Shown here: positions 43,738 to 52,028 of the stretch, piece after piece | Numbering within the stretch: the first letter of the stretch is position 1 | How the letters are laid out: every line of letters begins with the position of its first letter | Source: an uncultured bacterium | Lineage (GTDB): Bacteria; Planctomycetota; Phycisphaerae; Phycisphaerales; SM1A02 | Length of the DNA stretch: 60,548 nt | Reading direction: 5' to 3' | Assembly (NCBI GenBank): GCA_903898755.1 | Contig: CAIUGT010000097.1 | Span: 1 to 60,548 of the forward strand | Translations under genes and position numbers: made by a program | Notes under the pieces: model-generated | The model's database searches: none | What the model was told of the DNA's origin: nothing | What the model saw: only the letters and a program-made list of their open reading frames with translations

Positions 43738-45132
43738 TCATGCTTGCGGCAACGCTTGCGCTTGGGAATCGCTGACCAATGTGGTTTTTCTGAGCCGTTT
43801 GCGCGCGCGGCGCATGTGGACAAATCCCCACGCGCCGACGGCGTTGACGACCAGGCACACAAAGAAACTCCACGCGCCAAGGTTGTGGCCTTTGAGCCAC
43901 TCGTACAAACCCACCGCGAGAAATGGCGCGATCAAACCGCGAATGCCGTTCAGTGTGACATGCACGCCCATGTATTCCGCGTCCCGCTCTGGCGGCGCGA
44001 AATCTTGGTGGCCCAAATTCCAGGCCAAACTTCCGCCGGCAAAACCAATTCCAAGCAGCGCGCCGGAAATATAAAACAGCGGCATGGATTTGGCCAGCGC
44101 CGCGATAAAAATCAGCGCGGCCGCGGTTACAAATGTCCACGCGTGGATGGCGCGGAAATCAACCACATGCGAACGGTCAAGCCGCCGCGCCCAAAATGGA
44201 ATGGCCAGCGGCATGATCAACAACGGAATCACGGTGGTCACCAAAATTCCTTGCGCATACGTGGCGTTGAGTTCGTCTTCCAACACAATGGCCAGCGGCG
44301 CTGAGATCATGAGATTGCCAAGACCAAACACCGACATCCACAACATGAATCGCGCGTAGGGTGGATCTTGTTTCAACACGCGCAGCACGGAAGTTGGATT
44401 CAGTTGCGGACCGCTGCGCTTGGGAGCGGCTTGCTCCGCGCGCAGCAATCTTTTTTCTCCGCGCATGGGAACGCGCCGCCACAAAACATTTCCAGCGATG
44501 CCGAGCACGGCGAGCGCGGGAAACAGAATGTGGAAACTTTTGGAGTTGAAGTCCATGGCCGCGCCAATGGCCCAGCCGCACAGCGCCAACACCAGACTTT
44601 GCACGGTGGCCATATTTCCAGCGATTTTGGCTCTGATTTCGCGCGGATAGTTGGCGCGCCAAACCGCGGAGCGCAGCGTGATCACGCCTGTCCATGTAAT
44701 GCGCGCCAGCGTGGCCAAAATACAAAGCGTCCACAAACCCCAGCGTTGCTCAGGCATAAGCGCGATGGAAGCCACGCATACCGCGGTCATGGTTTGCAGC
44801 GACGCGATGTACGCCACCTTTGGTTTTCCTTGCGAGTGCGCGGCCCAAATAAAACTGGTCAAGTTCGCAACATTGGGCGCGGCCGTGACCAACGCCACCG
44901 CCAGATTGAGTTCCGTTGCACCAATGCCTTCAATGCCACTGAATGTTTTCTTCACCACCACGCCAAGGGTTCCGCCTTCAATGGCGCCCAGAAAAAACGG
45001 CAGAAAGGCCCAGCTTAGAATTTCATTGATGTACGCCGGTCGGGACATGGGCGGCAAGTGGCGCGGATGAAAACGCGAGAAAAAACCTTCGGATGTTCTC
45101 GCGTCGCGTTTGATTTCCGTGGGTGCGTTCAT
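43738..45132 (-). CDS. MFS transporter
   Basis: A 464-residue protein with about 12 membrane helices. Blocks seen are EILSWAFLPFFLGAIEGGTLGVVV, a helix 2-3 loop with FIWAAHSQGKPKVAY, IRAKIAGNMATVQSLVLALCGWAIGAAMD and, in the second half, FMLWMSVFGLGNLMISAPLAIVLED. Residue pairs at the cytoplasmic loops are basic. The substrate is unknown, and no resistance or sugar motif stands out. The start is uncertain: ATG 45132 gives a 28-residue polar extension, while ATG 45048 starts right before the first helix. It is separated from the HIT gene by 321 bases, so it may have its own promoter. Confidence 0.83.
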   Translation of the reverse strand: MNAPTEIKRDARTSEGFFSRFHPRHLPPMSRPAYINEILSWAFLPFFLGAIEGGTLGVVVKKTFSGIEGIGATELNLAVALVTAAPNVANLTSFIWAAHSQGKPKVAYIASLQTMTAVCVASIALMPEQRWGLWTLCILATLARITWTGVITLRSAVWRANYPREIRAKIAGNMATVQSLVLALCGWAIGAAMDFNSKSFHILFPALAVLGIAGNVLWRRVPMRGEKRLLRAEQAAPKRSGPQLNPTSVLRVLKQDPPYARFMLWMSVFGLGNLMISAPLAIVLEDELNATYAQGILVTTVIPLLIMPLAIPFWARRLDRSHVVDFRAIHAWTFVTAAALIFIAALAKSMPLFYISGALLGIGFAGGSLAWNLGHQDFAPPERDAEYMGVHVTLNGIRGLIAPFLAVGLYEWLKGHNLGAWSFFVCLVVNAVGAWGFVHMRRARKRLRKTTLVSDSQAQALPQA

Positions 45133-45453
45133 CCGATTTGCCAAGCATAGGCGGATGAACTTGTGTTCAAATGCATTTTCTATTTTCGGCTCTTTGCCCC
45201 GTCGGAGGAACAGAAATAAATTCTGTCGCTTCACAAGGAAGCGCTCTCTGACGATGTTGCCCGAACCCCGCATTCACGTGGGTTCCCCGGCCATCGTTCC
45301 CGATCTTCCACGCCGCGCGAACGCGAGAGGCATGATCATTGACGCAGCCATTAAGTAGGGATCCCTAGGGGTTCGCATCGGTCCGGACGCGTGGTCAAAG
45401 GTCACCCGACGGGGCAAAGAGTCGAAGGCCCAAGTCTACGCATGAAATGCGGC
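45133..45453. other. Gap without a confirmed gene; possible small ORF
   Basis: This 321-base stretch between the HIT and MFS genes holds a plus-strand frame 45254-45358 (34 residues, MLPEPRIHVGSPAIVPDLPR and on). It looks protein-like but has no ribosome-binding site and no recognised match. It also has a 10-bp palindrome AGGGATCCCT at about 45357-45366. I found no tRNA, SRP, tmRNA or RNase P signature in it. Confidence 0.3.
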
Positions 45454-45996
45454 TTAGCCCACACGTTTTTTGGCTTCTGGCAAAGCGATTTTGTATTGCG
45501 CGGCCACGCTGTCAAGGGACTCTGGAACCACACGCGCGCCGGCCACGGTGGACATGAAATTGGTGTCGCCATTCCAACGCGGAACAATGTGCGCATGCGC
45601 GTGTTGCGGAAGTCCGGCGCCGCCAGCGCGGCCCTCGTTCACGCCAATGTTCATGCCTTGCGGACGCAGCGCCACATCCACAAGTGCGGCGGCAAGGTCC
45701 ACCAGACTCCACAAGTGCGCGCGTTGTGTCGTGGAGTAATCCATGAGTCGTGAGCGCGCGTCGCCAAGCGCAACCAGCAAGTGGCCATTGGCATAGGGAT
45801 ATCGATTGAGCAAAATCAAACCGTGCTCATTGCGAAAGACCACATGCTGCGCAAGATCAAGTTGAGGATTTTTCCACGCCGCCAGTAAAAAATTTCCGTC
45901 AGAGTCGGCGGGCGGATTGATTTTGGATTGCGACGCCTGCGATTCAAGATCGCGGATGTACGCCATGCGCCACGGTGCCCACAAGTTGCGTTGCAT
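45454..45996 (-). CDS. HIT family nucleotide hydrolase/phosphorylase
   Basis: A 180-residue HIT protein. The start MQRNLWAPWRMAYI and the sequence HGLILLNRYPYANGHLLVALGDA are typical of the Ap4A phosphorylase-type bacterial branch. The histidine triad is QHAHAHIVPRW (His-x-His-x-His), preceded by MNIGVNEGRAGGAGLP. Enzymes of this branch split dinucleoside polyphosphates such as Ap4A or AppA. Length fits (usual 160-195). It lies 30 bases after the zinc-ribbon protein gene and is the last gene of the envelope-type operon. Confidence 0.9.
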   Translation of the reverse strand: MQRNLWAPWRMAYIRDLESQASQSKINPPADSDGNFLLAAWKNPQLDLAQHVVFRNEHGLILLNRYPYANGHLLVALGDARSRLMDYSTTQRAHLWSLVDLAAALVDVALRPQGMNIGVNEGRAGGAGLPQHAHAHIVPRWNGDTNFMSTVAGARVVPESLDSVAAQYKIALPEAKKRVG

Positions 45997-46026
45997 GCTT
46001 CAAATAGTACACGCTGCCACGGGAAC

Positions 46027-47514
46027 TTAATTTGATTTCGGTTTCACATCGGCGGCAGGTTCTTGCAACACCCAGGCGCGGCCGCGATCGGATCGACCAG
46101 TGGTGCGGTCGCTTGTGCGATCGGACACATTCATTGGAATTTCAACTTGACCCGACCACCACTGCGTGATTGGCGCATTGCCATACATGCCCGCCACGCG
46201 CCGCGCCAAGATTTCGTCGCCGCGAATACGCAGGGTCCAATTGTCGCTCTTTTCAGCGTGATCAAGGGCAATTTGGTCCTCAAGCACGATTTCAAATCCA
46301 GTGCGCGAGCCGCCACGACCGCCGCGCCACCACACATTCAATCGTCGGCGCGGCACGCCATTTTCCATCGCTTCCACAATCATTCCAAAGGCGACGGCAT
46401 CCAATTCGCTTGAAGAAGTTTTGTAGGGTTGATAGCTGAACGCATGGCGCGCGTTGCCCTCGGGCCAACGAATCAGTCCAGGTTCGAAAGCCTCTTTCAC
46501 AAGCGCGTCCAATTCGGAATTTGAAATGGGGGAAAGAATTTCTTTTGTGGGCTGCACATCAATGTTGACTGACTTTGTGACAACGCCTTTCGCATGCGAT
46601 CCAAGTGGCGCGTTGGTGGAAGCCGGCAAATTGGATTCCCAGGCGATTGAAATTTCACCATTGTGGGTGCCCACAGGTAGTGAATCAAAATTGATTGTGA
46701 ACGTGGTGTTGTTGGCGTTGGCGGCGGTTGCGCGCTGCCAGACTTCGTGCGTGAGTCTTTCAAGCGCGGACGCCGTAACGGGAATGTCATTGACCGCGGT
46801 CACGCGCAAAGTCACTTCCGATAGAGCGGGCCACCAATCCATGACATTCACCGAAATGAATATGGGTTCCACGGAATTCCACTTCAGGGGCATATCTAAA
46901 ATAATCACAGGAGCCAGGGCGTTGAGGCCTTGTTCAATTTCATCCATGGTGGCATCGGACACCGGTGCAGTAGGGGGAAAAAGGTCAATTTTCTCGACAA
47001 TTGAAGCAAATTTATTCAGCCATTGATAACTACCAGGCGTGGCCCACGAGTCGCCGTGTACGCACTGCGAAAGAAGCCGCAGTCGATTTGCGTCGCTCAT
47101 TTCGCCGCGCATTAAACAGTTTGCCAAGTACAAAGGAATTTCTCGAAAGGTTTCGCCGTCGTCGGCCAAAGGCAACATGGCAATGACCATGCGATCTGGA
47201 AAGAGGGACCACCAGCTTCGTGTTGAAAGTTGGTCGCGCAACCACAAGGTTCCAGTCATCAGAGCAAGAATTGCAATCGCGGCCCAACCATATCGACGTC
47301 GTGTGCGAAATAAATTGCCCTCAAAAATGGTGAGGTAGCCACACTCGTTGCAGCGAAATGGAAATCTCTCTTGCACATGGTGCCAGCATTTTGGACAGCG
47401 GCGTTGACCTCGCGAGCGATCCCAAAACAGCGACCACCACAAGGAATAAATGATGGTGGTGGCAAAGAGCAGCACGCTGATCCACACCAGGATCAAAGTT
47501 GTCTCGAAGTTCAT
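46027..47514 (-). CDS. Membrane protein with zinc ribbon, unknown function
   Basis: A 495-residue protein. TM1 is at about 5-25 (LILVWISVLLFATTIIYSLWW). A zinc ribbon CPKCWHHVQERFPFRCNECGY (about 39-60, two CxxC pairs) faces the cytoplasm. TM2 lies at about 76-93 (YGWAAIAILALMTGTLWL). The remaining 400 residues should face the outside and look beta-rich, with an Arg/Asp-rich end. A zinc ribbon ahead of a membrane helix is common in planctomycete hypotheticals. ATG 47514 is set at the first helix; it follows the ABC permease stop by 7 bases, so it belongs to the same transcript. Confidence 0.72.
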   Translation of the reverse strand: MNFETTLILVWISVLLFATTIIYSLWWSLFWDRSRGQRRCPKCWHHVQERFPFRCNECGYLTIFEGNLFRTRRRYGWAAIAILALMTGTLWLRDQLSTRSWWSLFPDRMVIAMLPLADDGETFREIPLYLANCLMRGEMSDANRLRLLSQCVHGDSWATPGSYQWLNKFASIVEKIDLFPPTAPVSDATMDEIEQGLNALAPVIILDMPLKWNSVEPIFISVNVMDWWPALSEVTLRVTAVNDIPVTASALERLTHEVWQRATAANANNTTFTINFDSLPVGTHNGEISIAWESNLPASTNAPLGSHAKGVVTKSVNIDVQPTKEILSPISNSELDALVKEAFEPGLIRWPEGNARHAFSYQPYKTSSSELDAVAFGMIVEAMENGVPRRRLNVWWRGGRGGSRTGFEIVLEDQIALDHAEKSDNWTLRIRGDEILARRVAGMYGNAPITQWWSGQVEIPMNVSDRTSDRTTGRSDRGRAWVLQEPAADVKPKSN

Positions 47515-47521
47515 ACGTTGT

Positions 47522-48814
47522 TCATCGCGCCTTGATCCAGCGCAGAAGTTCCATTGGACTTGGCGGCTTGCCTTGCATGAGCACGCCCACGCGGAAGATG
47601 CGCGCGCCGGCCCACAAAATGACACCCACGGTGGAGGCACTGACCAGCACCGCTGCAATCGCTTGCCACATCGGCACTGGTTCGTTGGCGGCGGTCAATC
47701 TCAAAATCATGACAAAAGGCGCGGCTGGAGGCATGAAACTACAAACCGTGGCCAATGTTCCGTTTGGATTGTCCACAATTGGCATCCACAAGATCAGCGG
47801 CAAAATCAGCACCATCATGGCTGGACCGATCAAGGATTGCGCCTCGCGCAGGTCGGACACGGCGCTGCCAATGCTGACCATGATCGCGGCCACTGTGAAG
47901 TACGCCAATGGGAACCACACAAGAAGCCAGAGCAAGTGGGGAAGTGGAACAACATCAAGCATGGCCGCGGCGCCAAGACCCGCCAAGCCCACACCGCCGT
48001 ACATCAACAACATCACTCCAGCCACTCCGGCTTGTCCAACTAATTTTCCCGTGAGCAATTCAATGGGGCTTGCGGCGGAGAGAAGCACCTCCATCACACG
48101 GCTAGATTTTTCCTCAATGGTGGATGTCAGCAAATAATTTCCACTTGTAAAAACCGAGATCCATAAGAGGAACATGAACCCCGCAGGAACAAGCATGCGC
48201 AGTTGCGCATTTTCTTTGGACTCAAGACCGTCAGGCGAGACTCGTCGCGTGTCGATTGCCGCGCGCCCCATGAGTTTGGTCATCCGATCAAAATCTTCTT
48301 GAGCCTGCTCCACGCGCATGCGGGTCACGGCCTCGCGAAGAGATTTTTCCATAATGGTGGTATGGCGCGGACTGGCTTCGCTTGGGACAAGCAGTTCAAC
48401 TGAGGGACCGTCCGTGTTGGGTGTGACAATGATCAACGCTTGCAGTGAGCTGTTCATGAGTTGCAAACGAAACTCATCTTTACGAGTTTGGTCTGTCACG
48501 TTTTCCACCGTCAATGCAACCTCGGTTGGCCCAGAATTGGAAGGATCGTCCTCCAAATTCATGGTGTCTTGAGGTGTTTTTGGCAACGATTTTTCCAGCG
48601 AATTCGCCATGGAATTGGATGGATCAATGACCACAACCCGCCCTTGAAGCGGTGGAGATGTGGAGCCGATCAGCATGGGCAAAAGCGGAATGGCCACGAA
48701 CATGATCCCGGGCAAAAGAATCGCGCCAATTAAAAAACTTTTGGTGAGCGCGGTGTAACGGAAATCACGCCAAGCGATGGCGCGGATGCGCCGGGTTGCT
48801 GCGCGGTCAACCAT
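47522..48814 (-). CDS. ABC-2 type transporter permease (NatB-like)
   Basis: A 430-residue permease. It has one helix near the N-terminus (SFLIGAILLPGIMFVAIPLLPMLIG) and a large outside loop (about 60-215). Five more helices follow in the C-terminal half, among them FMFLLWISVFTSGNYLL, AGVAGVMLLMYGGVGLAGLG and AYFTVAAIMVSIGS. TSTIEEKSSRVMEVLLSA before them is the usual ABC-2/NatB signature. It pairs with the ATPase gene, whose stop lies 8 bases inside this gene. NatAB in B. subtilis exports sodium; most relatives are of unknown substrate. ATG 48814 is used. Confidence 0.88.
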   Translation of the reverse strand: MVDRAATRRIRAIAWRDFRYTALTKSFLIGAILLPGIMFVAIPLLPMLIGSTSPPLQGRVVVIDPSNSMANSLEKSLPKTPQDTMNLEDDPSNSGPTEVALTVENVTDQTRKDEFRLQLMNSSLQALIIVTPNTDGPSVELLVPSEASPRHTTIMEKSLREAVTRMRVEQAQEDFDRMTKLMGRAAIDTRRVSPDGLESKENAQLRMLVPAGFMFLLWISVFTSGNYLLTSTIEEKSSRVMEVLLSAASPIELLTGKLVGQAGVAGVMLLMYGGVGLAGLGAAAMLDVVPLPHLLWLLVWFPLAYFTVAAIMVSIGSAVSDLREAQSLIGPAMMVLILPLILWMPIVDNPNGTLATVCSFMPPAAPFVMILRLTAANEPVPMWQAIAAVLVSASTVGVILWAGARIFRVGVLMQGKPPSPMELLRWIKAR

Positions 48815-49778
48815 GATTGGCCTGCAGCTTTCCAGATTTTTCTGCGGTCTCAATTTCAACCACTGTGCCGCCAACTAGTTTGACAAACACATCATCTAGA
48901 GTGGCTCGTTGCAACTCCACGCGGCGCAGTGGCGTTGCGCCCATCACGTTGGTCATAGCCAGTTGTGGATCAACTCCTGCGGCGACGCGAATCTCAAATG
49001 CTTTTTGCTCCACGGACCAACGGAAGGATTCAATGTTGCTCACGTGCTGCAAGGCCGCTGCCGCCACATCAACAGAGTTGGCGGGCTCCGCAAGAAGTAT
49101 GTGCGGGTCAAAGCGTCCATGAATGGAGCTCATGGTTTCATCCAAAACTTTTTCGCCCTTGTGAATGAGCAGGACCTGATCGCATAAATCCTCCGCTTGC
49201 TCCATTTGATGCGTGGAAAATAAAATAGTGGTTCCACTTTCTTTCAACTGGCGCACCACGGAACTCAGCAAACGGCGGTTCACGGGGTCAAGTCCGGAGA
49301 ATGGCTCGTCCAAAATGAGTAGCGGGGGTTCATGCAAAACAGAGGCAATAAACTGCAGTTTTTGCTGCATTCCCTTGGAAAGTTCCTCGCATCGTTTTTG
49401 GGAAACGCCAGGCAATTCCACGCGCTCCAGCCACGCGCGAATACGCGTGTCGGCGTCATTGCGCGAAATGCCTTTCAGTTTGGCAATGAAGCGCAGAAAA
49501 TCGGCAACGCGCATTTTGCGATACACCCCGCGCTCTTCCGGCAAATATCCAATGCGATCTTTGGCGTCTAGCGCGGAGCCACCAAGCACGGTGATTGAAC
49601 CAGAGTCCGGCAGCAAGATGCTCATGACCATGCGGATGGTGGTGCTTTTACCCGCGCCGTTTGGCCCAAGAAATCCACAGACTTGTCCGCGCTGAATTTC
49701 AAAACTGACATTGCGCACGGCTTGCAATGCGCCAAAGCGCTTGTTCACATTTGCAAGTTGAATGACAGTGTTTTTCAT
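48807..49778 (-). CDS. ABC transporter ATP-binding protein (NatA-like)
   Basis: A 323-residue ATPase with Walker A GPNGAGKSTT (about 38-47), Q-loop region YLPEERGVYRKMRV, signature LSKGMQQKLQFIASVL (about 135-150), Walker B LLILDEPFSGLDPV and the switch His in TILFSTHQM. The C-terminal part (about 215-320) is the DUF4162-type tail seen in NatA-like exporters (VLLIHKGEKVLDETM, then VELQRATLDDVFVKLVGG). Position and overlap show it works with the permease at 47522. Its start is 34 bases after the LolA-like gene. Confidence 0.92.
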   Translation of the reverse strand: MKNTVIQLANVNKRFGALQAVRNVSFEIQRGQVCGFLGPNGAGKSTTIRMVMSILLPDSGSITVLGGSALDAKDRIGYLPEERGVYRKMRVADFLRFIAKLKGISRNDADTRIRAWLERVELPGVSQKRCEELSKGMQQKLQFIASVLHEPPLLILDEPFSGLDPVNRRLLSSVVRQLKESGTTILFSTHQMEQAEDLCDQVLLIHKGEKVLDETMSSIHGRFDPHILLAEPANSVDVAAAALQHVSNIESFRWSVEQKAFEIRVAAGVDPQLAMTNVMGATPLRRVELQRATLDDVFVKLVGGTVVEIETAEKSGKLQANHG

Positions 49779-49812
49779 GAAAGAGTGTTCAGGAAATGAT
49801 GTTCTAAAAAGT

Positions 49813-50640
49813 TCAGGGCTTTATCTTAGGGGCATCAATTGAAGAAGAGGTCGATGTTTTTTTCAATGGGTCTTGACCCTTGGAAAGGAGTACAACTTCA
49901 GTTGGCGGCGCGAACAAGGCGGCGTCAATTGGATCGCCAGAGATGGTGGTGAAATCACTCGTGGTCAGAGACTCGCCCCGCCGAATAGAGATGCGCCGCG
50001 GAATATCGAGCTCTCCCACTTTGGTCCACGCTTCAATGGTCATCACGGTGGGCACGCCTGATGTTGCGGCTTCAGAAGTCTGCAAAACCCGCAATTTTCC
50101 GCTGGATTCTTCAATCCACGCCGCGGCCTCAAGGCCTTCGCGGTCCTTCATGTCAACACGCTGGCACATCACGCCATCTTTCATTTCCAACGGACCAAGT
50201 TTGCGGTTGGGAAATCGGTCAAAGATGGCGATCATCATTCGGTAGGGAAGCACGCCGACAGACGCGGTAAGCACGCCGCGTCGATCCAGTAGGCGCCACG
50301 AACCGTCGATCGGACTTCGCAGCCACGCCAAGTCGCCGTCGGTGCCGCTTTCCATACTTTGACCGCCTGGCAATTTTTGTGTGACTCGGAATTTTTCAGG
50401 ACCCGTGCCTTGAACAAGCATTTGTATATGCGTTATGCCTTGAGGTGAACTGACCACTCCTTCAATGCGCAGTGACTGAATTTCTTTGGTGCCACCAGTG
50501 ACATCAATGACTCGTTGCACAACAGCGTCCACGGTTGGTTCATGAGTTGGTTTGGCTGGCGCCGCAAGTTGATTTGCGGAAGCGCCAAGGCAAATACCCA
50601 AGAGCGTGGACACAAAAACTTTGTGATATCCAAGAGTCAT
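49813..50640 (-). CDS. LolA-like secreted protein
   Basis: A 275-residue exported protein with an N-terminal signal segment (VFVSTLLGICLGASANQLA). The core has VDAVVQRVIDVTGGTKEIQSLRIEGVV, FRVTQKLPGGQSMESGTDGDLAWLRSP, VDMKDREGLEAAAWIEESSGKL and MTIEAWTKVGELDIPRRI. This is the order of the outer-membrane-lipoprotein-sorting (LolA/LolB-like) fold used to bind lipids. The C-terminal tail is low complexity. True LolA carries lipoproteins; this family often has other, unknown roles. It lies between a second LolA-like gene (56 bases) and the ABC ATPase gene (34 bases). Confidence 0.72.
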   Translation of the reverse strand: MTLGYHKVFVSTLLGICLGASANQLAAPAKPTHEPTVDAVVQRVIDVTGGTKEIQSLRIEGVVSSPQGITHIQMLVQGTGPEKFRVTQKLPGGQSMESGTDGDLAWLRSPIDGSWRLLDRRGVLTASVGVLPYRMMIAIFDRFPNRKLGPLEMKDGVMCQRVDMKDREGLEAAAWIEESSGKLRVLQTSEAATSGVPTVMTIEAWTKVGELDIPRRISIRRGESLTTSDFTTISGDPIDAALFAPPTEVVLLSKGQDPLKKTSTSSSIDAPKIKP

Positions 50641-50696
50641 GATGAATAGAACGTCATTGAAATGCGGTGTTTTTCAACAGATCTTGTCACGTGGAA

Positions 50697-51845
50697 TTAT
50701 GGATTTCCGCTGGCTGGGGGGATTGCGGGTGGAGGTGTTGGCGCAGCAGTTGGCGGCGTTGTTGGAGCGGGTGTGTTTGGTGTGGGTGCTGCACTCGTGG
50801 CCGATCCATTGGTCGCAGCGGGTTTGACTCGAATTCGATTCGGCGGCTTCTTTGCGCCGCTCGCTGCGCCAGCCGCTGCGGGGCTTTGGGCGCCACTCAC
50901 AAGCGCCTTAATCTCTGGTGGCAAATTAAAGATGGATGGATCAACTAATTTGTAATCCACTGAATCAACAACAAGAACTTGTTTCATGTTCATCGCTTCA
51001 ACATCAGTGCGCGTGGCAATTTTCACGCCATCAAATTCCTTGTAGTCACTCATAATGGTGGTCGACGGCATTTTGCCCATAGGGCTTTCCACGGTCAGCA
51101 CCATGCCACGCGTCAAGCCAGTTTGGATTTCGTAATACAAGGCGCCATCTCCAGGACCGCCAGAAACAATAATTTCAAAGCAAGGAACGCCGCCAAAATT
51201 CACCGCGCCTTTGGTTTCAGCTTTGTCCCAAATCTTGCTTGGATCAAGGTCTTTATACATGTCGCTGGATTTCTTCAGCTCCTCCAACATAGGGCCCTCA
51301 ATCAAGCTTGGTCCTTGCATTGGGTTCATGCTCCAACCCACTGTGCCGTCGAAGCCTTGTGTGATTTTTCCAACACCTGGAAATTCCATAATTGAGAGAA
51401 TTTTATTTGGAGCAAGAGAAATGATTTCCAATTTGCCCGACATGCCAGCCGCTGTCATGGACAAAGTTCCCTTGGTCACCATGGATGTGTGTTTTCGGAT
51501 GGCCGCTTCACCGCCAATTGCCGCTATGCCTCTTGTGAAAATTTCATTGGCTTTAGGAAGTGGTCCCGCGTATTGAGGTTTTATCGGCGTGACGATTGCG
51601 TTTGGAATGGAGCTTGGGCTTGCGCCAGATGTCGCCGGTGCGGCGGGGGTGAGTTCATCACCTTGACCAACTTTTTTTGGTGAACTTGAAGTTGCGGGTG
51701 GGGGCGTGGTGGGACTTGCGGCGGGAGTCGTTGGTGCCGCTGGCGCCTGACCTGCGCTTGGCTTTGAACCAAACGCGTCGCCTTGCGCGTGCAATGTTGG
51801 TGCGAAGAAAGCCACGGACAGAATGACAATTGCGAATGATTTCAT
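50697..51845 (-). CDS. LolA-like secreted protein with Pro/Ala/Thr-rich ends
   Basis: A 382-residue protein with a signal peptide (SFAIVILSVAFFAPTLHA). A low-complexity part (about 25-85, rich in Ala, Pro, Ser, Thr) precedes a LolA-like domain (about 95-320) with NEIFTRGIAAIGGEAAIRK, ILSIMEFPGVGKITQGFDGTVGWS, GALYYEIQTGLTRGMVLTVES and VDYKLVDPSIFNLPPE. A second Pro/Ala/Thr-rich tail follows. The order of motifs is that of bacterial outer-membrane-lipoprotein-sorting family proteins. ATG 51845 has AGGA upstream. It is the first gene of a likely six-gene operon down to the HIT gene. Confidence 0.75.
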   Translation of the reverse strand: MKSFAIVILSVAFFAPTLHAQGDAFGSKPSAGQAPAAPTTPAASPTTPPPATSSSPKKVGQGDELTPAAPATSGASPSSIPNAIVTPIKPQYAGPLPKANEIFTRGIAAIGGEAAIRKHTSMVTKGTLSMTAAGMSGKLEIISLAPNKILSIMEFPGVGKITQGFDGTVGWSMNPMQGPSLIEGPMLEELKKSSDMYKDLDPSKIWDKAETKGAVNFGGVPCFEIIVSGGPGDGALYYEIQTGLTRGMVLTVESPMGKMPSTTIMSDYKEFDGVKIATRTDVEAMNMKQVLVVDSVDYKLVDPSIFNLPPEIKALVSGAQSPAAAGAASGAKKPPNRIRVKPAATNGSATSAAPTPNTPAPTTPPTAAPTPPPAIPPASGNP

Positions 51846-52028
51846 GGGGTTCCTTTGAAGAGCGACAAGTGTACCTTTGAAAATCAAAATTCTTGTGAGC
51901 ATGATTGTGCGATCTTGGTTTGAAAGGCAAGGCGCATGAAGTGATTGAAGAGAAAATATCAAGCAAATCAAGCACTTTTGGGCGGCATTGTGCACGCTGG
52001 AATCAATTCATTTCACCAAGATCAATGT

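Noticed and set aside
50662-50955. Plus-strand frame with a glycine-zipper-like product
   Set aside because: It is antisense to the Pro/Ala/Thr-rich tail of the LolA-like protein; proline codons read backwards give Gly, which explains the pattern.
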